Shown here: positions 1 to 8,344 of the stretch, one piece after another
Layout of the letters: the number at the start of each line of letters is the position of its first letter
Position numbering within the stretch: the stretch's first letter is position 1
Assembly (NCBI GenBank): GCA_049596455.1
Contig: JBMYLP010000008.1
Location: 1-64,000, forward strand
Direction of reading: 5' to 3'
Length of the DNA stretch: 64,000 nucleotides
Origin: UBA7446 sp049596455
GTDB taxonomy: Bacteria; Bacteroidota; Bacteroidia; Flavobacteriales; Flavobacteriaceae
The notes under the pieces: model-generated
What the model was told of the DNA's origin: nothing
What the model saw: only the letters and a program-made list of their open reading frames with translations
Databases searched by the model: none
Translations under genes and position numbers: made by a program

Positions 1-543
1 AGGCCCTTTACTCAATACGCCCAACGCCAAAAAGAAATAGAATAACACCAAATAAAGGGACTTTTTGGTTTCATAAAAATGATAAAAACTAAATAATCCA
101 AGGGTTACAAATGCAATCAAATAGGGGTCTGGGACGGCAAGGTGAAACTCTTGCATAAAGAAAAATGACCCCACCAAAATCAATAGGGTGGTTTGTGCTA
201 CGTCCTTTCCTAAATGCCGGCGGGCAAAACCAAACGTAGTCAAAAGCATAACAAAACCCATTACTGCCGAAAAAAACCGAGCTCCCAAAACGGTTGTTCC
301 AAACAATTTGAACCCCAATAACATAAAATAATAATGCAGCGGAGGTTTATCGGTTCGGAGTTCGCCGTTGAATTTGGGGACCCAATAGTTTCCACTTTCC
401 CACATTTCTCTGGCAGCCTCGGCATTTTTGGCTTCGTCCAAAATGCTAATGGGATACGCATTGAGAAAGGTAAAACTCACAATTGCCGCCGCTAAGACAG
501 CAAAAATCCAAGCTTTTTGGTTGTTTTCTATAGAGAATTTCAT
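1..543 (-). CDS. ArnT/GT39-type membrane glycosyltransferase (3' part outside window)
   Basis: An open frame runs from an ATG at 543 to the window edge without a stop, giving about 181 N-terminal residues. After a first membrane segment (about residues 12-32) comes the early periplasmic-loop signature DEAKNAEAAREM and then TDKPPLHYY. This matches the acidic motif and DKPP of the PMT/ArnT superfamily, which transfers sugars from polyprenyl-phosphate donors outside the inner membrane. More hydrophobic segments follow. It is divergent from the GT2 gene at 587, which could make the polyprenyl-phosphate sugar donor. Family assignment is firm from the motifs; the sugar and acceptor are unknown. Confidence 0.85.
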   Translation of the reverse strand, partial: MKFSIENNQKAWIFAVLAAAIVSFTFLNAYPISILDEAKNAEAAREMWESGNYWVPKFNGELRTDKPPLHYYFMLLGFKLFGTTVLGARFFSAVMGFVMLLTTFGFARRHLGKDVAQTTLLILVGSFFFMQEFHLAVPDPYLIAFVTLGLFSFYHFYETKKSLYLVLFYFFLALGVLSKGP

Positions 544-562
544 CAACTCGTTGGGTTCTTAG

Positions 563-570
563 TACCTTTG
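563..570 (+). promoter_or_regulatory. TAnnTTTG -7 box upstream of the GT2 gene
   Basis: TACCTTTG matches the Bacteroidota -7 consensus TAnnTTTG exactly and lies 16 nt before the ATG at 587. I see no convincing TTTG -33 element at the usual spacing, so this rests on the -7 box alone. Confidence 0.35.
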
Positions 571-586
571 TAAAAATAGCGCATAA

Positions 587-1534
587 ATGTCGAATACAAC
601 CGCTTTACTTTCACTTGTTGTTCCTGTCTTTAATGAGGAGGAAAATATCCCCTTACTCACAGACCGCATCAGTTCGGCACTCAACGGATATACGTTTGAA
701 CTGATATATATAGATGATTGCTCAACCGATGGTACGCGAGAAGCCATTAAAAAAATGAATCATCCAAATGTAGTTTTGGTTGAACTGAAAAAAAATTACG
801 GGCAAAGCCTTGCCATGGCAGCTGGTTTTGATGTGGCACAAGGGGAGTATGTGGTTACCCTAGACGGCGACCTGCAAAACGACCCTGATGATATTCCTGC
901 AATGCTTGACAAATTAATGGATGAAGACTGGGATGTGGTTACTGGTATTCGTCAAAAGCGAAAAGACTCTAAACTCAAAACCATTCCGTCTAGAATTGCA
1001 AATTTGATTATTCGCAGCAGCACCAAACTCAACATTCAAGATCAGGGGTGTGCGCTTAAAGTGTTCACCAAAGAAACCGCCAAAAACCTAAACTTGTATG
1101 GCGAAATGCATCGCTTTATTAATTTGGCTGCCTTTTTGGACGGTGCCAGAATTACGGAAGTTCCTGTGCGTCATCATGCTCGGCAATTTGGGGTTTCTAA
1201 GTATGGACTGGGCAGAACCTTTAAGGTGGTCAACGACTTGTTGCTCATCTTATTTCAACGAAAATTTTTACAAAAACCCATTTACTTTTTTGGTAATATT
1301 GGACTTGCTTTGTTTGGCTCGGGCACGTTATTAGGACTTTATTTTTCGGTGCTCAAAATCATGGGAGAAGATATTTGGGGACGACCGTTACTCATTTTGG
1401 CGGTACTACTCATTGTAGTAGGGGTGCAGTTTTTCAGTATTGGAATTTTATACGATTTGCTCATGAAAACCTACTTTGAATCGCAAGACAAAAAGCCATT
1501 TCGAATACGTAAAGTTTCTCGCTTCGATGCGTAA
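587..1534 (+). CDS. GT2 polyprenyl-phosphate glycosyltransferase (GtrB/ArnC/DPM1-like)
   Basis: 315 residues. The N-terminal GT-A domain starts SLVVPVFNEEENI and carries a nucleotide-sugar/metal motif DGDLQNDP near residue 93. Two C-terminal membrane segments (about 230-255 and 268-293) match the GtrB/ArnC/DPM1 layout, which makes polyprenyl-phosphate-linked sugars at the cytoplasmic face. The next gene overlaps its end by 8 nt, so the two are probably translationally coupled. The divergent ArnT-type gene could use the lipid-linked sugar. The donor sugar cannot be read from the sequence. Confidence 0.85.
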   Translation: MSNTTALLSLVVPVFNEEENIPLLTDRISSALNGYTFELIYIDDCSTDGTREAIKKMNHPNVVLVELKKNYGQSLAMAAGFDVAQGEYVVTLDGDLQNDPDDIPAMLDKLMDEDWDVVTGIRQKRKDSKLKTIPSRIANLIIRSSTKLNIQDQGCALKVFTKETAKNLNLYGEMHRFINLAAFLDGARITEVPVRHHARQFGVSKYGLGRTFKVVNDLLLILFQRKFLQKPIYFFGNIGLALFGSGTLLGLYFSVLKIMGEDIWGRPLLILAVLLIVVGVQFFSIGILYDLLMKTYFESQDKKPFRIRKVSRFDA

Positions 1535-2348
1535 GCAACTACTTAAATCGCTGCAGTTAGGCATAAGCGCCCTATTTGTTTATTTATTCATTAAACAACT
1601 CAATACCAACGTATTAATCGAAGTTCTTTTTGACGTGCGTTGGGATTTTTTGATTTTGGCAATGGTCTTTTTTCTGTTATCACAATACCTGTCTTCGCTG
1701 CGTTTGTTGGGGGTGTTTCGATACTTTTCGTTTCCGCTGCAACCAAATTCCAATCACCGTCTTTACGTATTGGGAATGTTTTATAATTTCTTTTTGCCAG
1801 GCGGCATTGGCGGCGATGCCTACAAGGCACTAAAGCTGCACAAAACATTTGAATGGTCTTGGAAAATAGTAGGCAAAGCATTGGTATTAGATCGCGCCAT
1901 AGGTTTGGGTGCCTTGCTGTGTTGCGCCCTTCTCCTCGATTCAAAACGCATACTACCTATTGACTTTGGGTGGCGTATTCCAATTTTTGTGGCGCTTATT
2001 TTTTTGGGGTATGCAGCAACCGAAATTATTTTCAAAAGCAAAGCGATTTATGTTAAAACCTTGCTTTGGAGTTTCGCAGTGCAGGTAATGCAGTTATTAA
2101 GTGTTGCTAGTATTGTTATGGCGTTGGGTATTGAGGGTTCATTTATCCAACCCTTGCTACTGGTGTTCCTGCTTTCTGCAGTTGCTTCCATTGTTTCGTT
2201 TGCAGGGCTAGGCGTACGTGAGTATTTATTTTTACAAAGCGGAACCTGGCTTGCCATTTCACCTGAGCTAACCGCTGCAGTTGGCGTTTGGTTTACATTG
2301 CTTACGGCTGTGGTATCTTTTTTTTGGGATTTACTATATGCTTTTTGA
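1527..2348 (+). CDS. LPG-synthase-TM/UPF0104-type integral membrane protein
   Basis: 273 residues from the ATG at 1527; a longer TTG-initiated reading from 1476 is possible but would overlap the GT2 gene by 59 nt. There are about seven or eight hydrophobic segments. The family signatures FFLPGGIGGDAYKA and SFAGLGVREY are recognisable as those of the lysylphosphatidylglycerol synthase transmembrane family (PF03706), but the catalytic acyl/aminoacyl domain of MprF is absent. Stand-alone members are usually thought to move or modify lipid-linked substrates. Linked to the GT2 gene, a role in handling the glycolipid is reasonable but unproven. Confidence 0.75.
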   Translation: MRKQLLKSLQLGISALFVYLFIKQLNTNVLIEVLFDVRWDFLILAMVFFLLSQYLSSLRLLGVFRYFSFPLQPNSNHRLYVLGMFYNFFLPGGIGGDAYKALKLHKTFEWSWKIVGKALVLDRAIGLGALLCCALLLDSKRILPIDFGWRIPIFVALIFLGYAATEIIFKSKAIYVKTLLWSFAVQVMQLLSVASIVMALGIEGSFIQPLLLVFLLSAVASIVSFAGLGVREYLFLQSGTWLAISPELTAAVGVWFTLLTAVVSFFWDLLYAF

Positions 2349-2362
2349 CAAGCGACTCCGAC

Positions 2363-3349
2363 TTAGCTGTGATAATACTCGTGATACCACGCCACAAAAT
2401 GACGCAAGCCCTCTTTAAGCGGTGTATGCCCAATAGCACCAATATAGGATTCTAGTGCACTTACGTCGGCGTGAGTTTTGTACACATCTCCGGGTTGCAT
2501 AGGCTTGTTTTGGCGAATGAATTGTTTCCCTGCAATATCTTCCATTAGGGTTATAAATTCCTCCAAAATGATGGGTTGTGCATTTCCGATATTAAATAGG
2601 CGGTAGTTTGGACAAGAGGCTTTGTTGTCTTTTTGGACTAACTTTAGAATAGCTGCCGCAATATCGCCCACATAGGTAAAATCACGTTGTAAATCTCCGT
2701 TATTAAATACCTGAATAGGTTGGTTGGTATGCAACGCCTTTAAAAACAACATAGGTGCCATATCGGGTCTTCCCCAAGGGCCATAAACGGTAAAAAAGCG
2801 CAAGCCCGTAGTGTTTAGCCCGTGCAAATGGCTGTAGGAATGCGCCATCAACTCGTTGGCTTTTTTGGTTGCAGCATACATACTTATGGGGTGATCAACA
2901 CGGTCTTCTACACTGTAGGGTACTTTGTTTTGATTTCCATAAACCGAACTACTTGAGGCGTAATACAGCTGTTTGATATGGTGGTTTTTGCTGGCGTCAA
3001 GGATATTAAAAAAACCATTAATGTTAGTTGTCACATATGGTTCGGGATGTTTTAGCGAATACCGAACACCTGCTTGTGCTGCCAAATGAATAACCGTATC
3101 AAATTGTTCGTGTTCAAAAAGGCGGTTTATTTCTTCAGAATCAACAATATCCATTCGTTCAAAACGAAAACTACCTTGTAATGAAGCATCTAGTTGATTT
3201 AATTGGTCTAGCCGGGCTTCTTTTAAACTCACTTCGTAGTAGCTATTCATATTATCAAGACCAACAACGTGATAGCCGTTTTCAATGAGAAGTTTACTCA
3301 CGTGATATCCAATAAATCCGGCGGCGCCAGTAACTAAAACTTTATTCAT
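2363..3349 (-). CDS. NAD-dependent UDP-sugar 4-epimerase, UDP-glucuronate epimerase type
   Basis: 328 residues from ATG 3349, placing the Rossmann motif GAAGFIG at residue 8, as is usual; 17 residues of upstream open frame are rejected. Extended SDR features include SSSSVYG and the catalytic YAATK (Y-x3-K). The early NSYYEVSLKEARL segment is typical of UDP-glucuronate 4-epimerases rather than GalE. It probably converts UDP-glucuronate to UDP-galacturonate or a related pair for surface glycans. The PAP2 gene ends 11 nt upstream, so the two are likely cotranscribed. The specific substrate is inferred from similarity only. Confidence 0.8.
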   Translation of the reverse strand: MNKVLVTGAAGFIGYHVSKLLIENGYHVVGLDNMNSYYEVSLKEARLDQLNQLDASLQGSFRFERMDIVDSEEINRLFEHEQFDTVIHLAAQAGVRYSLKHPEPYVTTNINGFFNILDASKNHHIKQLYYASSSSVYGNQNKVPYSVEDRVDHPISMYAATKKANELMAHSYSHLHGLNTTGLRFFTVYGPWGRPDMAPMLFLKALHTNQPIQVFNNGDLQRDFTYVGDIAAAILKLVQKDNKASCPNYRLFNIGNAQPIILEEFITLMEDIAGKQFIRQNKPMQPGDVYKTHADVSALESYIGAIGHTPLKEGLRHFVAWYHEYYHS

Positions 3350-3359
3350 CAATTTCTTT

Positions 3360-4010
3360 TCAGTTTTTTCGGAAGATACGACTAGAAATCCAATCGCCAA
3401 CCCAAACGCAAGCTAAGCCTAATAACACTCCTGCAAAAACATCAGCCACAAAATGCTGAAACAAAAATACACGAGAATACCCTACCAACAATATAGCGGC
3501 GTAAAGCATAAGGCGCTTGTATGGCAGCTGCACATAGCGCATTAGAAAAAATCCATAAGTGGCTGCAGATGCCGTATGCCCAGAGGGAAAAGATCTAAAT
3601 CGATGAAAGGACAAAGAAAAATCGTCTGGATTCCAACCATACGGCAAGGATGCAAAGTGTGCAATTGGTCTAGTCACATCGGGGAAAATAAGCTGTTTAA
3701 ACACATAAATCCCAATTCCCATCAACGCAGAAACAATCAAAAAATTAATCAGTTCTGCTTTGACATAAAGCTTTTTTTGAGCAGCAATAAATCCCACTAA
3801 CCCAAAAACAACAAGCGCAAACCAACCGTCGCCCAGAAAGGTGATAATCTTAAAAGTGGGGAAAAGTTCCGGTGCAACAAAAAGATTAAACGGAAGCTCT
3901 AATGCACCCCTTTTGGCAAATGCCAACGGCAAAAGCAACATGTGCATCATGCCAAAGAAAAGCAAGTATTTGGACGAGTGCTTGGCTGAAAGAAGTCGTA
4001 TAAGTTGCAT
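3360..4010 (-). CDS. PAP2-family membrane phosphatase
   Basis: 216 residues with about six hydrophobic segments. The three-part PAP2 acid phosphatase signature is partly visible: SFPSGHTASAATYG near residue 140, and GYSRVFLFQHFVADVFAG near residue 180, where SR...H...D supplies the catalytic histidine and aspartate. The family removes phosphate from polyprenyl diphosphate, phosphatidic acid or lipid A. Its position beside a GT2/GT39 pair and an epimerase favours undecaprenyl diphosphate or glycolipid work (inference). The ATG at 4010 is preferred. The divergent crtI starts 44 nt away. Confidence 0.85.
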   Translation of the reverse strand: MQLIRLLSAKHSSKYLLFFGMMHMLLLPLAFAKRGALELPFNLFVAPELFPTFKIITFLGDGWFALVVFGLVGFIAAQKKLYVKAELINFLIVSALMGIGIYVFKQLIFPDVTRPIAHFASLPYGWNPDDFSLSFHRFRSFPSGHTASAATYGFFLMRYVQLPYKRLMLYAAILLVGYSRVFLFQHFVADVFAGVLLGLACVWVGDWISSRIFRKN

Positions 4011-4038
4011 TTTGCAAATATAGCATCAAATTATAGTG

Positions 4039-4046
4039 TAAATTTG
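4039..4046 (+). promoter_or_regulatory. TAnnTTTG -7 box of crtI
   Basis: TAAATTTG matches TAnnTTTG and ends 7 nt before the crtI ATG at 4054. A TTTG lies at 4011-4014, 24 nt upstream, slightly longer than normal spacing. If used, the transcript would be almost leaderless. Confidence 0.45.
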
Positions 4047-4053
4047 TACCTCT

Positions 4054-5499
4054 ATGAAAAAGGTTATCATTATCGGTTCGGGGTTTTCTTCCCTTTCCGC
4101 AGCATGTTATTTGGCTAAAAAGGGGCATTCGGTCCAAGTGCTTGAAAAAAACGATTCTTTGGGCGGACGTGCGCGCCAGTTTAAAAAAGATGGGTTTACA
4201 TTTGACATGGGTCCTTCGTGGTATTGGATGCCCGATGTGTTTGAGTCCTTTTTTGAAGATTTTGGCAAGCGTGTTTCTGATTATTACGAGCTAGATAGAT
4301 TAGCCCCGGGATATCAGGTTATTTTTGGTAAAAACGACATTTTTCCTGTTGATGATAGCATTGCTAAAATTGCAGCCCGCTTTGATGAAATTGAACCTGG
4401 AAGCGGAGCCAAATTAGAACGCTTTTTAGCAAAAGCACGCAACAATTACGACATTGCGGTAAAAGATTTGGTGTATCGCCCCGGGGTTTCACCGCTCGAA
4501 CTGGTTACCCCACAAACCGTACGCAAAGTGGGGTTGTTTTTTACCAATATCCGAAAGCAAGTAGCGCAACAATTTAAAAACCCCAAACTGCGTTCGTTAT
4601 TACAGTTCCCCGTATTGTTTTTGGGCGCAAAACCCGAAAGTACCCCTGCCTTTTATAACTTTATGAATTATGCCGATTTTGGGTTGGGCACCTGGCACCC
4701 CAAAGGAGGTATGTACCAAATTGTAGATGCTATGGTAACCCTAGGAAAATCGTTGGGGGTTACGTATCACACCAGTCATGGGGTAGACGAAATTCTACTT
4801 AAAAATGGGAAGGCATGCGGTGTGCGTGTAGGCACAACTATTTTTGATGCTGATATTGTTATTTCAGGGGCAGATTATCATCACACCGAAACCTTATTGC
4901 CAAAAGAAAAGCGTGCCTACAGCGAAGGCTATTGGGACAAAAAAACCTTTGCGCCCTCATCGTTGCTGTTTTACATTGGACTGGACAAAAAATTAAATTC
5001 GCTTGCGCATCATAACCTGTTTTTTGATGTAGATTTTGACGCACACGCCAATAGTATTTATGACACACCAGAGTGGCCCAACGAGCCGTTATTCTATGTG
5101 AATTTGCCCTCCCAAAGTGATCCTTCGATGGCACCCAAAGGGAAAGAAGCCTGTTTTATTTTGATTCCCATTGCACCTAATTTGGAAGATACCCCAGCGC
5201 TTAGGCAAAAATATTTTGACATTGTTTTGGAGCGTATGGAGCAACTTACAGATACAGCGATCAAGCCGCACATTATGTTTAACGAATCGTTTTGTGTTAA
5301 AGAATTTAAAGAAGTATACAACTCGTACAAAGGCAATGCGTACGGCATGGCAAACACACTTTTGCAAACCGCATTTTTGCGTCCAAAAATGAAAAGTAAA
5401 ACAGTGGACAATTTGTTCTTTACAGGGCAACTAACTGTACCTGGTCCAGGTGTACCCCCAGCACTGATTTCAGGAAAAATAGTTTCGGAATTCATTTAA
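4054..5499 (+). CDS. crtI: phytoene desaturase
   Basis: 481 residues, the usual size of bacterial CrtI. The N-terminal FAD fold shows IIIGSGFSSLSAA followed by EKNDSLGGRARQF; then comes the flavobacterial-type TFDMGPSWYWMPDVF segment; the C-terminus has FFTGQLTVPGPGVPPALISG, the second dinucleotide/substrate motif of carotenoid desaturases. It should convert phytoene stepwise to lycopene at the inner membrane. No crtB (phytoene synthase) follows, unlike many flavobacterial crtIB pairs; the next gene is a pirin. A second desaturase is 7 kb away at 12637. Confidence 0.92.
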   Translation: MKKVIIIGSGFSSLSAACYLAKKGHSVQVLEKNDSLGGRARQFKKDGFTFDMGPSWYWMPDVFESFFEDFGKRVSDYYELDRLAPGYQVIFGKNDIFPVDDSIAKIAARFDEIEPGSGAKLERFLAKARNNYDIAVKDLVYRPGVSPLELVTPQTVRKVGLFFTNIRKQVAQQFKNPKLRSLLQFPVLFLGAKPESTPAFYNFMNYADFGLGTWHPKGGMYQIVDAMVTLGKSLGVTYHTSHGVDEILLKNGKACGVRVGTTIFDADIVISGADYHHTETLLPKEKRAYSEGYWDKKTFAPSSLLFYIGLDKKLNSLAHHNLFFDVDFDAHANSIYDTPEWPNEPLFYVNLPSQSDPSMAPKGKEACFILIPIAPNLEDTPALRQKYFDIVLERMEQLTDTAIKPHIMFNESFCVKEFKEVYNSYKGNAYGMANTLLQTAFLRPKMKSKTVDNLFFTGQLTVPGPGVPPALISGKIVSEFI

Positions 5500-5514
5500 T
5501 CAAATTTCTTAAAG

Positions 5515-6231
5515 ATGCATACCATTTTTCATCCAGCAGATTCTAGGGGAAGTGCCAATCACGGTTGGCTTGAGGCAAAACACAGCTTTAGTTTTGCTGG
5601 TTGGTTCAATCCCGAGCGTGTTCAGTTTGGCGCATTGCGCGTACTAAACGATGATATTATTCAAGGTGGAATGGGGTTTGGCACACATCCGCACGACAAT
5701 ATGGAGATTGTTACCATTCCTCTTCGTGGCGACTTAGAACACAAAGATAGTATGGGAAATAAGGAGGTCACCAAAGAAGGTGAAATTCAGGTAATGAGTG
5801 CTGGAACGGGCGTTTATCACAGCGAGTATAATAAAAATCCCGATAAAGAAATTAACCTGTTGCAATTATGGATTTTTCCAAACAAACGCAATGTAGCACC
5901 ACGTTATGCGCAAATCCCTATTGACACGCTACATAAAAAAAATGAGCCGTTTCAAATCCTATCCCCTAATCCAGAAGATCAAGGCGTTTGGATTCATCAA
6001 AATGCATGGTTTCATATGTTGGATTTGGATGCTGAAAAATCGGTTTATTATGACCTAAAAGCAGAAGGCAACGGGGTGTATGCGTTTGTTATTGAAGGCG
6101 AAGCTGAAATTGGCGAACAGCTTTTGGGCAAGCGCGATGCGCTAGGTATCACAGAAACCGCTACCTTTGAGGTTACCGCTCACCAAAAGGCACAAATTTT
6201 ATTGATAGAAGTGCCTATGGTTGTGGGTTAA
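5515..6231 (+). CDS. pirin family protein (YhhW-like bicupin)
   Basis: 238 residues forming two cupin domains. The N-terminal cupin carries metal ligands in THPHDNMEI (two His) and in GTGVYHSEYN (His), with a Glu nearby, as in pirins and YhhW-type quercetin 2,3-dioxygenases. The opening HPADSRGSANHGWLEAKHSFSFAGW is the family signature. It starts 15 nt after crtI and is probably in the same transcript. The physiological role in flavobacteria is unknown; a redox-sensing or dioxygenase role is only inferred. Confidence 0.9.
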   Translation: MHTIFHPADSRGSANHGWLEAKHSFSFAGWFNPERVQFGALRVLNDDIIQGGMGFGTHPHDNMEIVTIPLRGDLEHKDSMGNKEVTKEGEIQVMSAGTGVYHSEYNKNPDKEINLLQLWIFPNKRNVAPRYAQIPIDTLHKKNEPFQILSPNPEDQGVWIHQNAWFHMLDLDAEKSVYYDLKAEGNGVYAFVIEGEAEIGEQLLGKRDALGITETATFEVTAHQKAQILLIEVPMVVG

Positions 6232-6242
6232 ATCCGAGCCCT

Positions 6243-6929
6243 ATGCACAAACAATCTTTTTATATTTCTGGTATTACCTGCGCAAACTGTGTAAAAGCTG
6301 TAACTAAAGCATTGGAAACGATTGACGGCGTTTCTTCGATTTCTATTGACCAAAAATCGGGTAAGGCAATACTGCAAGCAAACCGTTCCATTTCAGAAAA
6401 GGAACTTGAAAATGCATTGCCCAAAAAGTATGCTTTAGTACCGCAAGAGGTGCAGCCAACTTCAAAGCTTAAGCAGCTTTTTCCATTGTTTTTGATTTTT
6501 GGATTTATGCTGCTAACGGTTTTTAGTGTTCACCTAGAAACACGACAAACAAATGCGATGATGCTTGACTTTATGGCGTTGTTTTTTATGGTCTTTTCGT
6601 TTTTTAAGTTTTTGGATTTAAAAGGGTTTCAAGCGGTGTTTAAAACCTATGACCCACTTGCTGCAGCAGTGCCCATTTACGGCTGGTTATATCCATTTAT
6701 AGAATTGACACTCGGCATATGCTATCTTATTGATTTTGTTTCACCATCCGTTTTAATAATCACTGTAATTGTACTGGGAATTACTACTGTGGGTGTGCTT
6801 CGGGTCTTGCTGCAAAAGCGCAACATCAAGTGTGCCTGTTTGGGGAGTGTCTTAAATCTTCCCATGACGGAAGCCACGTTTATAGAAAACGCTATCATGC
6901 TTGTTATGGCAGGAAGCTTATTGGCCTAA
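6243..6929 (+). CDS. heavy-metal-associated domain fused to a MauE/DoxX-like membrane domain
   Basis: 228 residues. Residues 1-68 form an HMA fold with GITCANC (a GMTCxxC variant) binding soft metals through two cysteines. Four hydrophobic helices follow (about 78-97, 102-122, 140-160, 170-190), and a KCACLGSVLNLP segment near 196-207 adds another CxC pair on a loop. The membrane part resembles MauE/DoxX-like proteins that deliver reducing equivalents. Copper or mercury handling, or disulfide chemistry coupled to a metal, are possible. It starts 11 nt after the pirin gene. Its 3' end overlaps the convergent reductase gene by 12 nt. Confidence 0.75.
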   Translation: MHKQSFYISGITCANCVKAVTKALETIDGVSSISIDQKSGKAILQANRSISEKELENALPKKYALVPQEVQPTSKLKQLFPLFLIFGFMLLTVFSVHLETRQTNAMMLDFMALFFMVFSFFKFLDLKGFQAVFKTYDPLAAAVPIYGWLYPFIELTLGICYLIDFVSPSVLIITVIVLGITTVGVLRVLLQKRNIKCACLGSVLNLPMTEATFIENAIMLVMAGSLLA

Positions 6930-7451
6930 TTCCAATACAAAACTGGCTAAAGCCGTATCAAAGCCAGCACGAAGGTCAGCGTTGGTAATACCGTTGCCGT
7001 CGTCATAATTTTCGTTGAAGGAAGGCAATGAAAAGGTTGGGATATTTGGGCGTTCTCTGGACAATCGTAAATGGGCGAGTTCCAAGACTGTAATGGCACC
7101 CCGAGCGCCTGTTGAGGTGCTTAACAAAAACATGGGTTTGCCACACCAAATGGGTTTTTCCAATCTAGAAATCCAATCAAAAATGTTTTTGAATGCGGTG
7201 GTGTAAGCACCGTTATGCTCGGCAAATGAAATGATGATGCCATCGGCTGCCGTTAGAGCAGCTTTAAAATCAAACGCCAATTCTGGAATACCTTCTTTTT
7301 CGCGGTCTGTGCTGTATAAAGGCATTTCAAAATCATTTAAATCTAACAAATTAATGTTAGCGTTGGGCACTTGCTTAGCAGCAAAATGGGCTAATTTTCG
7401 ATTAATAGAATTTTGGCTCGAACTTGCGCCAAAGGCAACAATGTCAGGCAT
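6918..7451 (-). CDS. NAD(P)H-dependent FMN reductase family protein
   Basis: 177 residues with a flavodoxin-like fold. The FMN phosphate loop is GASSSQNSINRKLA near residue 8; the central isoalloxazine-contact region is FAEHNGAYTTAFKNIFDW. These are typical of the FMN_red/ChrR/ArsH group of small cytoplasmic quinone or chromate reductases. The start ATG at 7451 places the motif in its normal position. It is convergent with the HMA gene. The natural acceptor is not predictable. Confidence 0.88.
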   Translation of the reverse strand: MPDIVAFGASSSQNSINRKLAHFAAKQVPNANINLLDLNDFEMPLYSTDREKEGIPELAFDFKAALTAADGIIISFAEHNGAYTTAFKNIFDWISRLEKPIWCGKPMFLLSTSTGARGAITVLELAHLRLSRERPNIPTFSLPSFNENYDDGNGITNADLRAGFDTALASFVLELGQ

Positions 7452-7501
7452 AGCTAATTTTTTTTGCTAAGATAATCAATCTTTATATGAAGTGTACTTT
7501 G

Positions 7502-8344
7502 CTAGGGAAGGGCAATTTTTGCCAAAAATGCTGAGTATTTTTTCTTTTCTTCTGAGGTTATCCAAACGGTTTTCTCATCAATAATAGACACCGCTTCAAT
7601 TTGTGCGCCTCTAAAATCGAGTTCGTATTGGTTAATGGAAAGATTTGGGTTTGGCGCAAGAGAAAAATCATTAATCACAAACAGAAATTGACGTTTGTCT
7701 TTTCGGTATGCCGTTAGCACTAAGGTTTTGGTTTTATGATGGTAATCCGCCCCTGTAATCAGTGCCCCAACAGGCAGAGAGCCTATTTTTTTTGCAGCTG
7801 CATTTTCTTTAGAAACCACATAAAGTTCTGTGGTTTTGGTGCTTCTATTTTTGGTAAAAACAATAAGATTATCCTCAATAAAAATCAGCCCCTCAGCATC
7901 AAAAGGAGAGGCTTGCTGAAATCCAAAGTTTTGTTGTTCAGGATAATAAAAGGGTATGGAATCCAAAACTTCTGCACTATCATTTGTAATCGCAACCTCC
8001 AAAAGATACAAGTTTTTTCGTGTTCCGAAATTGTTCCCCATATCTGCCACAACAAGCTTTCCATTTGCTGTGGTAATATCCTCCCAATCAATATTACTGT
8101 GGTTATTTAGCTTCTTTTTGGCAAGGAGTTTTCCTTTTGTACTTATGGCATATAAGGCAGCCTCGTTCCCTGAATCATTGTGTGTCCAGAGCGTATCGTT
8201 AAGTTGGGTTAGTCCCGAAGTTTCTTCGAGAACCAACGGCAGGTTGTATTTTTCCAATACTTTTTGCCCAAAAGCGTTGCCTGCTAGTAGCAAGGAAAAC
8301 AAGAATAATTTGGTCAGTCTAAAAGGGGTTTGATGTGATTCCAA
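7502..8344 (-). CDS. secreted propeller-like protein of the phytase operon, function unknown
   Basis: 280 residues. The frame appears to start at TTG 8344, because no ATG precedes the signal peptide (LTKLFLFSLLLAGNAFGQ); the first 31 nt overlap the phytase gene, so translation is probably coupled. The mature part has repeated beta-propeller-type stretches and motifs LEETSGL, WTHNDSG, DWEDI and ADMGNN, seen in a family of secreted propeller proteins that I cannot tie to a tested activity. Position downstream of a TonB receptor and a phytase suggests an accessory role in organic phosphate use (inference). Confidence 0.7.
   Translation of the reverse strand: MESHQTPFRLTKLFLFSLLLAGNAFGQKVLEKYNLPLVLEETSGLTQLNDTLWTHNDSGNEAALYAISTKGKLLAKKKLNNHSNIDWEDITTANGKLVVADMGNNFGTRKNLYLLEVAITNDSAEVLDSIPFYYPEQQNFGFQQASPFDAEGLIFIEDNLIVFTKNRSTKTTELYVVSKENAAAKKIGSLPVGALITGADYHHKTKTLVLTAYRKDKRQFLFVINDFSLAPNPNLSINQYELDFRGAQIEAVSIIDEKTVWITSEEKKKYSAFLAKIALP

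Noticed and set aside
1476..1526. TTG-initiated longer form of the LPG-synthase-TM-like gene
   Set aside because: It overlaps the GT2 gene by 59 nt; ATG 1527 gives normal 8-nt coupling and a membrane segment near the N-terminus.
5094..5495. Long minus-strand open frame within crtI
   Set aside because: It is the mirror of a strongly supported CrtI frame, has no family resemblance and low-complexity Cys/Phe-rich content typical of shadow frames.
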